This document shows positions 35,467-46,208 of a stretch of DNA of 64,000 bases, piece after piece. The stretch comes from Branchiostoma floridae. Its lineage: Eukaryota > Chordata > Leptocardii > Amphioxiformes > Branchiostomatidae. The DNA lies in the NCBI RefSeq assembly GCF_000003815.2, contig NC_049981.1, forward strand, positions 12,369,625 to 12,433,624. Direction: 5' to 3'. Each line of letters begins with the position of its first letter. Position 1 is the stretch's first letter. A program made the position numbers and the translations under genes. Under the pieces are notes generated by a model, which searched no databases, had not been told where the DNA came from, and was given only the letters and a program-made list of their open reading frames with translations.

Positions 35467-38400
35467 CTCTCTTCCAGAGACATATTGTGTAATGCATTCA
35501 AGGTTGAGGCTTTGCTTCGGACAATGAAGTCTGGCCTCCCTTTCCCTTCGACAGAAATGTGTATTCACAAACCCACCTACGTTCAACATCAATAACTCCT
35601 TAGCCACCTGACTAAAGTGAAAGGTTCTCATGGTAGGGTTCACCCTTTCATATATGAAGTATTTACAAAGCAATACTGTAAATATATTATGTAGGTTAGC
35701 TTTGAAAATAAAGACAGCTTACACAAAGCTGTTTGATTGGTTTGTGTATAAGATTTATTAGTTTTTCCTTTAAAGAAAACTTTGCAAGCTGTCGCCAGTT
35801 TGACTAGTCTTGTATAAACGTTTTTGAAGGGTTAAATGGAAGCACACTTCGCGATTGTCAATTTGTCTTGACTAGAGGGGAAATAAACTTAAAAGGTATT
35901 TTAAGTCCTTCAATTTTACGATGGGAGGGTCCTGGCAAAATGTTTTTTTTTTGGCGTGCTCCAGCGTGTGGCGACAAAATATATGGGTATAAAAATATGA
36001 AGCAGTCATCGTTAACTAAAACAGGCAAAGCGTGATATCAGTACATAGCGAAAAAAATCATTGAAAATCACCAAAAAAGGCAGTTATAATAAACATCTTT
36101 TAAAAAACTATGTTATTCGACAAAGCTCTAGAACTTTTCCTAAAATAACAGTTAAATAACGTCGAATAACCTGTCAAAATGCGAACGTACACTGTATGAA
36201 ATATGCACACATTAAGCATTCGTAAAACATAGGTAAAGCATACTTCTATGAAAACCTTTATACAACCTTTACACATCCTTTATACGCACACTTTAAAATT
36301 GGGATCGGTGGCTTGCTCTGAGTGAGATCTGCTTTCGAATTTGTGTATTGAACGTTTCTCTTCGACTTTTACGCCTTGTTTCTAACATACGCTCGACAGA
36401 GAAGTTTAACATCAGAAAATAAAGACTTCTTAATCTTTCAACCATTGATTGTTAAAGGTTATAGTGCAACTGCCATTCAAGTACGCCATTGATCTATAGC
36501 TAACGGAACGTTGTGCAAATAGCCAGGATAATTTGTCTTCCTAGAATATCTACCACTGTCAGTATCAAGTATCGTATGAGGTTACATTAAAGGTATGCTT
36601 TACACTCATTTTAACAGTAATTTTTTTAGTGTTAAGATAAAAAGTACGTCAATAGCTGCTTGAGTTATTAGATTTTAACGCTTTAGATACAAATGGCCCC
36701 TGCAGTTAAAAAAAATCGGTAGTGGGCGAATCCCAAGTACTCTCTGTCGAAGATTCAATCAAGATGAAATTACAAAACAGCGAATTGAGGTGAGTTGAAG
36801 AGTTTCTATAATTGCACCAAACAATGCATGTCGATGCAATTGAATGGAGTAAATAATGATTTCCTATTGTCAAGAAGACAAAAGCTTGAAAGAAATACAG
36901 GTAATGTAACCCATGGGATTGGCAAAATAAACACATGGAGCATAATCATGTCATGATAGACTATGTTTTCATTCCGTCGGCTATTTTGTTTGTGTCTACG
37001 GCCATTTTGTTAGCGCCCATATCTCACTCCAAATCAACGACACTTGTACATTGTCTGTGGAGTTTGATCTTATTAGTGAAACCATTCCTTTAAAAAAAGT
37101 CATAAATCATTGGCCCTGACCAATTGTGATATGGAGTTTCCTTTTCAACTGAACAATGTATATAGCATAAAAGATCACTATCAAGCGTTTATAATTGACA
37201 TGCTCAATGTGTAGGTTTCCATAAGTATGCCTGCATGAATTGTCCAGTTACCAAGGTAAACGTATGGACTGATTTGCCCCTTGCAGATTTTGATAATGAT
37301 CGATCGACTGAACTATGAAAGCAACTTGACCACGAGACCTCCCATATTCAAAATGGCGACAGGGTTTTGATAAGTGTGCCAAATCTTTACATCAATTACA
37401 GTGTGCTCAACAATGCTAGCTCAACTCTCCCTGCAACATTGGCATTAAATTATCTTCTGTCTAAACCTATAAATTTCAGAAAACAAACAAAAATAAAAAT
37501 CAAGCGTAAGGCTAGGGTCACAATTGGCCCGGTGCCCGTCAGGGATGTAGCCCCGGCCGGGCTCTGAAGTCGGGCGGACACCGGCTGTTTACCGGCTGTC
37601 GTGGTCACAATCAAACGTTGCCTTCGCGCTGCCCCATGGGGGTCCCGGAGTGTTCCGCGGGCACCCCGTCATTTTTCTTTAAAAAATTTCCACCTTCCTA
37701 GGTTCGTCTCCGGCAGACACCCGTCAGATGTTCTGACGGTGTCCTGTAGTCACCCCTGCGGGGTCCGACAGGGTAACGTTTGTCTCTCACAGCCCGATGG
37801 GGCAGTTGTGGGGTCCCTGCCACATGCCCTGCACTGACAACGACAGGGAACCAGGCAGGCTCCTGGTGGGCACTCTTTAAGGGGTATAAAAACAAGCATT
37901 GCCTGCATTCACTTAAGGTAGTACATCATTGAACTTGGAGTACTGGTGCGGTACGTCGGGGTCCGTTCAATGCGGCACGGTTTTTTTCGCCAACTTTTCC
38001 TCGCACTCGCACTGACGTGCGGCACTGTTACGTTTCTAAACTAAACTAAATAAACATGTTATTGGAATTTTTAATGTCGGCGGATGACTTGCCAAACTGT
38101 TGAGGCCTATATTTTTATATTTGTAAAACGAAAAAAAAAATGGCTTATGGGTCCGAATGACTGCAAGTTTGGCGTTCCGTCGGCCAATTGCAGAGGAAAC
38201 GTCCTTCTTCAGCCAAACATATTTCTTCAGCTTGTTTCTATAGTCTGGGGTTGTAATATTGTAAAAAACATAGAAGCTTTCTATGAAGGAGGCTATCTGT
38301 TCGTCCTGCTTCTCAGTGATGCAGCCTATTATGTGGTCTGTTGCGTGGTGTGTTGTCCTATCCCCCTCTGTTCAGCCCTTGTCTGCAGATGTTTCTGTTG

Positions 38401-38605
38401 CTGAATTCTTCCGCCTACCTAGTGGGCTAAGCGCTGTTTCCCCTGGTCTTCTCCTTTCCCTTGGTATAGCGCTATGCACTTAACTCCACTGTAATACGAG
38501 AACTGTGTGATACGTGTAAGTTCACGGCTTTTGTCCTTTCACGTGATCTGTGACGTCACATATTTGACCCGGTGTTACGAATTACACACTTTTATTCCGT
38601 AAACC
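35467..38605. other. Intergenic; GC-rich repeat-like segment at 37509-37850
   Basis: Mostly AT-rich and without recognisable genes. The segment at about 37509-37850 is abruptly GC-rich (CCGGTGCCCGTCAGGG, CCGGCCGGGCTC) and carries two GGTCACAAT-type motifs, as expected for a non-autonomous DNA element, but its ends were not fixed. Short ORFs here have no family resemblance. Confidence 0.45.
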
Positions 38606-38705
38606 NNNNNNNNNNNNNNNNNNNNNNNNNNNNNNNNNNNNNNNNNNNNNNNNNNNNNNNNNNNNNNNNNNNNNNNNNNNNNNNNNNNNNNNNNNNNNNN
38701 NNNNN
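38606..38705. other. Assembly gap (100 N)
   Basis: Exactly 100 N; gap of unknown true length in the spacer between receptor genes B and C. Confidence 0.99.
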
Positions 38706-38974
38706 CGAGATCTTTCCAGAAACTTAAAGACTTGGTACAGGAAATGATCTGTAAGAGGAGTGGGCAGAAAATAGTGACTCAAAATGTTAGCCCATGTATT
38801 GTTGTAATGAGCTCACAAGTGCAGGACGTGGTTGTTTGATCAGTTGTCACAGTGCATTGATTAGACTAGAATTGTTTCAGTGTAAAGATCTGCGAACATG
38901 GCAGCATTGCCGAATACTACACTCAAATTCCTGTCATAGAAGTCATGTGAACGACTGGAAACTGTGTTATGTAG

Positions 38975-38975
<1 letters not shown>

Positions 38976-39037
<62 letters not shown>

Positions 39038-39134
39038 GTGCGTGTGTGCGTGTGTGCGTTCGTGTGCATGTGTGTGCGTTTGTGTGCGCGCGTGTGTGTG
39101 TGTGTATCTGTTGGTGTGTGTGGGGGGGGGGGGG
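38976..39134. repeat. GT dinucleotide microsatellite with G homopolymer
   Basis: A long GT run with scattered GC and CG variants towards its end, followed by 14 consecutive G (39121-39134, after one T). Open frames across it are artefacts of the repeat. Confidence 0.97.
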
Positions 39135-41180
39135 TTGTCTGGGTGTCTGTCACTGTTTGTCTATCTGTGTGTATCTATGAAGACATGAATTTAGATGAAG
39201 AAATAAAACAGGCTTAAGGAAATGGTAAATCATCCAGAAGAAATACTGCAGTGACCCCTTTCCAGCAATCATGGTCAGTCCCTAACTCGGCCTGCTGCCA
39301 AACCCAGTCCATTTCCTTAAGCCATTTTCAGGCACTTGACTTTTCAATATACTTAAGCAGTCTGTTTTTCTCTCTCTCACAAGCCCCGTTACGTGCTATC
39401 ACAAGAATGTATAGTCTTCAAAACAAGAATATATTCATATTATAAGACTATATGTATCTCTAAGTATCAAGATGAAGCTAGCTCCGACTTAAGACATCTT
39501 GAGGACTGGTGTCAAAGTTAGAAAGGTATTTGTGTGCTGAATGTAATACGTTGACAAACAAGCCGTTTACACACATTGAGATGCTATAGACGTATGTCAC
39601 ACAGACGTGTCACAACAGCTGAGCCTTGCATGTGTGCCGGAATTTACAGTCAATTCATACAGTCGGGTGCATTCGAACATTCTATATTAACCTTTCTGTA
39701 ACTAATTATAAAACGTCGTTAGAATTAGTAGGTCACAAATTTGGTTAAATCAATTGTCCAGTTTTGTTGCTGTCGTTGTTGTTGAAACACACGAGGGGGT
39801 CAGAAATTGAATACTATTTTGTCTGATACAGACTTGATTTATATCAACATTTATTTGATATCTAATCCGTCGCAGTGATTCTTTGGCACTTGCGTTCATT
39901 CTAAAGCAATGCATGCTGTCTTTGTAGTTTTCGTACAGCCATCGTAGTTCCTCTCATGATACTGTACACGCCAAGCAATACAGTAATATATAACGTTGCT
40001 AATACAGTGTATCTGCTACAAGCAGTAGTAACCGCCATATCATTTGCTAGACGGCCTTCTTTGTTCATATGCGTTGTAATCAGATTAAGTGCTAGAATAG
40101 GAATCCGTTTAACTCACCTTTTCTTAATCGTCTTGCCTTTATCGCAAAAGATGGAAGAACACTCAGCTCGTACGAGACGACGTTATAACAGTGAAGTAGC
40201 GACGAAGGAGCTTCCGTTGGGCACCCAGGGATGGCAGAATGACTTGCACCGAGCCTGTTTCCTGTTCCACTACCGCTTCTGTCTGTCCATGTTTATCTGA
40301 ACATTCGCGATAAGCAAATGCAAGGATCCACATGCAATCGGACGTTTTGCTGTGGGCGGATAGCCGTGGTACGGACTTCCGTTTACAAGGCGAGGCAAAC
40401 CTTAGAGTGGGCCGTATGGACTAGTCCATGGCCCACGGTCGCTCCGCCGATGTGATTTTCTGCCAGGCGGTGCCGTATTACGTGACCTATTGTTCTAGAT
40501 TCAAGGGTTGCGGCCGTAACCAATACTGGCGGGGTTCTCACCTGTTTTATGTCAACATTGGGGAGGGGAAATGGTTAAAGGCGGGGTGAAAGAGCAGCTC
40601 TGTTTTTCTTTCTAAAGACAGCTTTCACGTCCAGTTTCCAGCTCACGTATTCGTATTTTGAAAAGATTTTGTCGTACCCAAAACCTTTGCATTGCACAGT
40701 AATATTTTACGCAATGAAACTGAATTATGCTTTAAGATATGTTTATAAATTTAGCACGTTTACTTTGTTTCTTCATGAAAATTAGTCATGAAGAACATAA
40801 TGATTTACAATATATATCACTTACGCTTGATTGATGTTTAATACTAAATATATAATGGTAAAACTACGACAATATTTCAACATTGTTCACTTGGTTAATC
40901 GAATTCCCTTTTCGTTCCACATACATTTCTGAGACGAGCCCTACTTGTCCACACGTAGACATGACCAAACACCTGGTGGGCGGGACGAACAACAAAAGCT
41001 GTTTAATGTTCCCGGTCAACGGTTAAGTACAATCATCACATGTTTGCAGCTGACGTGACGGCCGTCCTAATATGTGACTTGTGCATTCTTACGTGTGATT
41101 TTACCACTTCCCTATACTGACCTTATTACCTCCATGATAAATGGTTGTATACTTTTGTGTATGAGTGTGTGTATGTGAAT
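39135..41180. other. Intergenic, nothing recognised
   Basis: No gene or well-defined repeat seen. A hairpin-forming GTGGGCCGTATGGACTAGTC / CATGGCCCAC stretch lies at about 40409-40438. Confidence 0.45.

Positions 41181-41225
<45 letters not shown>
41181..41225. repeat. GT dinucleotide microsatellite
   Basis: Uninterrupted GT repeats of about 45 bp. Confidence 0.97.
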
Positions 41226-41227
<2 letters not shown>

Positions 41228-41410
41228 TCCAGATATTTGTTTGAACCTCTGGATGGATTGTAACGTGGGTATAGGTGTTAGGAAGACGAAGGTCAACTTT
41301 GTGCCTACATCATGATCAGAACTTTGGTGTTTTTTGCCGGGGCGCCGAAGGCGCCCGGCTTTGTGCCCGGTTTAATGGTTCGTCCTTGGATGGGTCTGCT
41401 ATGGTCGCAA

Positions 41411-41526
41411 AATGTACCGTGCGTTTTTACGACAATTCTCAGCCCTTCTCAGCCCTTCAAATAAACGCAATGTACCGTGCGTTTTTACGACAATTCTCAG
41501 CCCTTCTTAGCCCTTCAAATAAACGT
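41411..41526. repeat. 58-bp tandem duplication
   Basis: Two consecutive 58-bp copies beginning ATGTACCGTGCGTTTTTACG, differing at only a few bases. Confidence 0.85.
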
Positions 41527-41697
41527 TGTAAGAATACTGTTTATCCATGACCTCTACTCGTACAGAAAACATTGCAGCGCTCATTAGCAAAGTCTAGGAA
41601 AGGAAAATGTTTCTTGATTTGCAGTAAAACACTGGTCATGTAACATTTGAGGAGTTGTCGTTAAATCGCACGGTTCATTTTGCGATAGCGTTGACGG

Positions 41698-41922
41698 GTC
41701 CGGGTATTTAGCGGAATAACCCGGAATAACCCGGAATAACCCGGAATAACCTTAATAAAGGATGAAAGCTACCGAAATACAGTGTGCTTTGATAAGTTAA
41801 GATCGCAGAATGCAATATTTTGGCATAAAATAATGTATATATGGCCATGGGAACAAGAAATATTACGGTTATTCCGGGTTATTCCGGGTCATTTCGGGTT
41901 ATTCCGGTAAATACCCTCACGG
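41698..41922. mobile_element. Foldback MITE with 10-bp target-site duplication
   Basis: The arms carry GGGTATTTA followed by 11-bp repeats (CGGAATAACCC), and the opposite arm is their reverse complement. Perfect direct repeats GCGTTGACGG flank both sides (41688-41697 and 41923-41932). A 10-bp duplication is within the 9-11 bp range typical of Mutator-like elements; the superfamily is inference. About 225 bp, non-coding. Confidence 0.85.
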
Positions 41923-42044
41923 GCGTTGACGGTGCGGAGGAGGTGAGATTTTTATCGTACAGAAATTGGTACAGTTTGTAAAGTTATCTTTCTGGAATTC
42001 GGATGTATTAAAATATAACATTACATTCTAAGGCGTAGTGTCAT

Positions 42045-42460
42045 GTGAGTAAAATGAGCACGACATTTGACGAAAGATTTTGTGGAGGGTATACAGTCAA
42101 GTTTATTGTGCAACGATTGGAACAGTTTACGTGCGGGTGGGAGGGGGGCGTGCGTCTATATATGCAGCTGCAGGAGGTCCTGCAGGACATTTTCGATCGT
42201 AAGAGTAACGTACAATTTGAAAAGATAGTGATCATGAATTCGGACACATTGAAACATATTTCCAAGGAACGGTATATAGTTTTTTTAGTAAAACCAGTGT
42301 GTGGGGATTGACGAGAATTTAGATAGTTTAATGGTGCACTGTGCTTGAGCCGATGCGAGGCATTATGCAGGGCATTTTTGATTGTAAAAATATCGTACAA
42401 GTTGAAAAGATGGATCGGATTCTAATACATTAAAACATACATTTCCAAAGAATAGTAGAA
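42045..42460. repeat. Diverged local duplication, about 110-bp unit
   Basis: Sequence around 42165-42275 (tgcaggacattttcgatcgtaa ... aaacatatttccaaggaa) recurs in diverged form at 42355-42450. An 88-codon ORF covers the first copy but has no recognisable family and is interrupted in the second. Confidence 0.5.
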
Positions 42461-42825
42461 AACAACGGATTGTAGCTAACTGTTAAACAATCAGCAAAGC
42501 AGTTGGCAAGATGTCACACCTGAACTTTTGTAGATTTTTGCTTTTTGTTGGTACTAGTAAGATGTTATGTGATCAAGACAATATTTTCTTTCTGTTTCAG
42601 TGACGCCTTAGACTGTTCTCTGCTATATATACAAGTGACACAGTAATATACAGAAACTTACAGCTAGCAAAAGTCTGTACTCAATAAGATTTTACACAGT
42701 ACACATTTATACTTCTTCTGCTGAAATCTACGCATTACATTTTGCATCCAACCAAAGAGGTTTGAAAGAGAGTCCTTGATCCAACCAAATTAGACCTTGA
42801 GACCTATTAACAGATCATTGATCAC

Positions 42826-43128
42826 TGTGCATTTTGCACATACCAGACTCAATCGTGCCACTGAGCACTGCATTTTGCACACACCAGACCAATTGTGCCA
42901 CTGAGCACTGTGCATTTTGCACACACCAGACCTATCGTGCCATTGAGCACTGTGCATTTTGCACACACCAGACCTATCGTGCCATTGAGCACTGTGCATT
43001 TTGCACACACCAGACCAATCGTGCCATTGAGCACTGTGCATTTTGCACACACCAGACCAATCGTGCCATTGAGCACTGTGCATTTTGCACACACCAGACT
43101 CAATCGTGCCACTGAGCACTGTGCATTG
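42826..43128. repeat. 42-bp minisatellite, about seven copies
   Basis: The unit contains TGTGCATTTTGCACACACCA followed by GACC(A/T)ATCGTGCCATTGAGCAC. Period 42 bp (14 codons), so frames stay open across the array. It ends 40 bp before the ATG of the ORF at 43169. The TGTGCATTTTGCACA core is palindromic. Confidence 0.93.
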
Positions 43129-43168
43129 TGCAAATAAAGTCAAGCAAAGAACACATATATTGTGAACA

Positions 43169-44071
43169 ATGTGTGAATCTATTTTATCGGGAAAATACCA
43201 CCAAGGTGACATCATTTTCAGTGGAGATAATAGAGGCAAACAATGCACTGCAAATGCTTTAATGGCAGTTGTTAACCACAGTACTTGCAGACAAGCAATT
43301 ACCTGGACAAGTACAGACCTTGATGGTGTACTTTTTCAAGGAGATGCACTATACACCTACATAAAACCATCACTAAGATCTGGTGTGGAGTTCCTCTCCG
43401 TTGATGATATTCCAGACTATTTGCAACTTTACAACAATACTGTACGTGTATCAATAAAAGAGTCTTACACTGGAGACATATTTGCCACAGAAGCAGTCTA
43501 TCCTTATTACACCTTAAAGAAAGCCCTAGAAGCAGCATTTGCTGAATCCAACACTTGTCTTTTCATAACAGCACATGGAATAACTGGTTCAACAGTAGCA
43601 TTGTTGCACGCTGATAACAAGTATTTTGTTTATGACTCACATGCCAGAAGTCCCATAACAGCATTGCCAGATAGCCATGGCACTTCTACTTTAAGCATGC
43701 ACAGTTCAAACAGCAATCTAGTTTCATTCTTGCAACAATTTAACTGGAACACAACATGCAATTTTGAGGTTGTCCCAGTACAAGCAGAAAATGTTTTCTT
43801 ATCAGTTGAACCTACTGGTATACACATTATCAATCTGACTAGCAATGTTTCTTCTATGATTGAGTCAGAAAACTGCTTTCAAGTTCAACAACAACACACA
43901 TACACCTTGGTTAAACCAGAGTCATTTACGTCCGTCGCAATCGGCGTCTGGTCCGTCCGCAGAGACGTCTGTTCCCAGCGGGGGGCCCGCCCGACGGAGC
44001 GCGGGAGCGTCCGGCTGCCCGCTTTCAGACGCCGTCTCGGACGTCCCGAACGTCCGACCGGACGCGTCTAA
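43169..44071 (+). CDS. Single-exon C76-like (herpes tegument-type) cysteine-protease domain protein, 3' end disrupted
   Basis: An intronless ORF of 300 codons; about residues 1-252 look like a real protein and the tail does not. The N-terminal segment YHQGDIIF...RGKQCTANAL has a cysteine in a position typical of papain-like deubiquitinases, and VYDSHAR supplies the D-x-H pair. A Cys...Asp-x-His arrangement is the catalytic signature of the C76/tegument-type deubiquitinase fold, which also occurs outside viruses in animal multi-copy genes. No viral origin is implied by this alone. From about 43926 the reading frame runs into GC-rich repeat-like sequence giving an Arg/Pro-rich tail, so the authentic C-terminus seems lost. 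Lying among repeats with no introns, it is probably a remnant of a mobile-element protein (inference). Other OTU-like protease families are possible. Confidence 0.6.
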   Translation: MCESILSGKYHQGDIIFSGDNRGKQCTANALMAVVNHSTCRQAITWTSTDLDGVLFQGDALYTYIKPSLRSGVEFLSVDDIPDYLQLYNNTVRVSIKESYTGDIFATEAVYPYYTLKKALEAAFAESNTCLFITAHGITGSTVALLHADNKYFVYDSHARSPITALPDSHGTSTLSMHSSNSNLVSFLQQFNWNTTCNFEVVPVQAENVFLSVEPTGIHIINLTSNVSSMIESENCFQVQQQHTYTLVKPESFTSVAIGVWSVRRDVCSQRGARPTERGSVRLPAFRRRLGRPERPTGRV

Positions 44072-44265
44072 AGTGCCAATCTAGACGCGTCCAAGCGTTT
44101 GTTATGCCGTTCGGACCGTCTTGGACGTTTCGTCGGGCGTTCAAAAGCCCGTCCCATGCCGTCCGCCGCCGTAACCGTCCAAAGCGTCCCAATAATTTAA
44201 GACGCCTTGGACGGTTGTCGCAAACGGCGTTTCGCCGTCGGAGACGCTTGAATTTTCACAGAGGT
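43926..44265. mobile_element. GC-rich repeat-like insertion at the 3' end of the protease ORF
   Basis: An abrupt rise in GC content with dense CGTCC/GGACG and GACGCGTC motifs in both orientations, contrasting with the AT-rich flanks. It replaces the end of the preceding ORF. Ends and target duplication not fixed; possibly a MITE. Confidence 0.5.
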
Positions 44266-44789
44266 AGTCCTTCCAAATGCGCCCCGGCCAGCTTTTTTTA
44301 AAAGCTTTCTTGTTTCAGCTTTTACCGTGGACATGCAAGGGTCTTCATTGGTCGGAAGATGGTTTCTGTACACGTTAAGAAGTGATATAGGTTTGAGCTC
44401 TCTAGCAACAGCTTCTGAAAATGCAGAGGCGTTTTGTTAATTTTTCTGAAATAAGAAACTCAAGATTGACTTTTTATCACCTGATCATCCCGCTTTTGAG
44501 AAACATTTCTACCCCTGACAGTGCATTCTTTATTACACAAGTTCGTATTATATATAGTATGACATAGTACAGTCATGTATATCTACAAGCATCTGGCAGT
44601 ACTTAACAGTCAAATCGATAGCGGAGTCTTTCCGGGCACACTTACTATGTTTCTTCTTCACTTGTCACTTTTGATTTTATTTTTATATTTCAGCCATACC
44701 ATAGGTATGGTGAAATATATTGTATTCGTAATGTTTCTTTCTTTCTTTCTTTCTCCTGTCAAATCTTCAAATCGAATCAACTCCGCCAT
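44266..44789. other. Spacer, nothing recognised
   Basis: AT-rich; contains a short CTTT run near 44738-44757. No coding signal. Confidence 0.45.
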
Positions 44790-45760
44790 TTTTTGACCGA
44801 TTGACTTGAAATTTGGCACAAAGGTAGAGTAAGCCAATACCCCCAGGTGTTTTTTTCATTTTTTTCATATCTGCCTTTAAAATGATTTTATTGAGGTTTT
44901 TGTCAATTTTTATGTATATTTCGGGCTCCTGTACCCTGGTATTACAGCCGAATGACATGAAATTTGGTACAGAGGTGCCTTGATCATATGCTCACCTAGA
45001 TTCAATAACAGTTTTGGCTTACGGTACAACAAATTGCTTAATTTGCGATTTTTTGCCATTTTTTTACCAAAAAAGGACATTTTTGGCTCCTGTAGCCTCG
45101 TTTTGCAACCAAATGATCTGAAATTTGGTATAAAAGTGCCCTTCAATTATGTGCACATAAATTCAATAAAATTTTTCCCATACGGTACAACAAAATACTT
45201 AATTTTGCGATTTTGGGCCATTTTTTTTACCAAAAAAGGACATTTGTGGCTCCTGTAGCCTCGTTTTACAACCAAATGACATGAAATTTGGTACAGAGGT
45301 GCCTTGATCATATGCTCACCTAGATTCAATAACAGTTTTGGCTTACGGTACAACAAATTGCTTAATTTGCGATTTTTTGCCATTTTTTTACCAAAAAAGG
45401 ACATTTTTGGCTCCTGTAGCCTCGTTTTGCAACCAAATGATCTGAAATTTGGTATAAAAGTGCCCTTCAATTATGTGCACATAAATTCAATAAAATTTTT
45501 CCCATACGGTACAACAAAATACTTAATTTTGCGATTTTGGGCCATTTTTTTTACCAAAAAAGGACATTTGTGGCTCCTGTAGCCTCGTTTTACAACCAAA
45601 TGATCTGAAATTTGGTATAAAAGTGTCATTCAATTATGTGCACATAAATTTAATAAAAGTTTTCCCATACGGTACAACAAAATGCTTAATTTTGCGATTT
45701 TATGGCTCCTGTTCCCTTGATTTACAACCCAATGACCCGTAAATTGGTAAAGGGGTGCTC
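44790..45760. repeat. Satellite-like array, 162-bp monomers with 324-bp higher-order period
   Basis: Monomers share the core ATGAAATTTGGTA, followed by a tract with TACGGTACAACAAA and then TTTTTACCAAAAAAGGACAT. Two alternating monomer types make a 324-bp dimer present twice nearly identically (44980 and 45304 frames), with diverged monomers at both edges; about six monomers in all. Short identical ORFs in the two dimers are by-products. Confidence 0.9.
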
Positions 45761-46208
45761 TAGATATCTATTCAAATGACCCATGTATAATTTTTGGCAT
45801 GGACCACTTTACAATGATATATTTGGGATTTTTTTTGTCATTTTCCAATGGCCAAAGGGGTCAACGACCTCAAGGCCTATTGTTGCATGATGGAGATGGC
45901 TGAAATATGCTGTATTTGCTCTCAAGCAAATGTCGGCCTTTCTAGTTTTTCTCTATTTTGACACGTAACCTCGATCAGGCTCGCAAATTTCATAAGACAG
46001 ACCTAGGGCACATATTTGTACGTACTGTGACCCTGAGCGAGAGCCACACTTAAGTGCATTGGGACTCGGTCTTAAAATAAGCCGGTGTCTCAAGATGTCA
46101 GATTATCCCAGACATACCGGTCATAACTACTTCCCCGGCCACTCCATCAACTTGTAATCTGATATAAGACGTTGACAAATTGGCCAATGAGAGGCCATCA
46201 AAGTAGTA
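45761..46208. other. Spacer, nothing recognised
   Basis: No gene or repeat recognised between the satellite and the large palindromic element. Confidence 0.45.

Noticed and set aside
38794-39217. Cys/Val-rich ORFs in the GT repeat
   Set aside because: Direct translations of a GT microsatellite.
42826-43128. CRISPR-like array
   Set aside because: The whole 42-bp unit is repeated without unique spacers, and the context is eukaryotic.
42834-43137. Repeat protein ORFs on both strands
   Set aside because: Translation of the 42-bp minisatellite; the frame stays open only because 42 is a multiple of three.
44980-45582. Two identical 92-codon ORFs
   Set aside because: They are the same frame of the two 324-bp satellite dimers, with no coding features.
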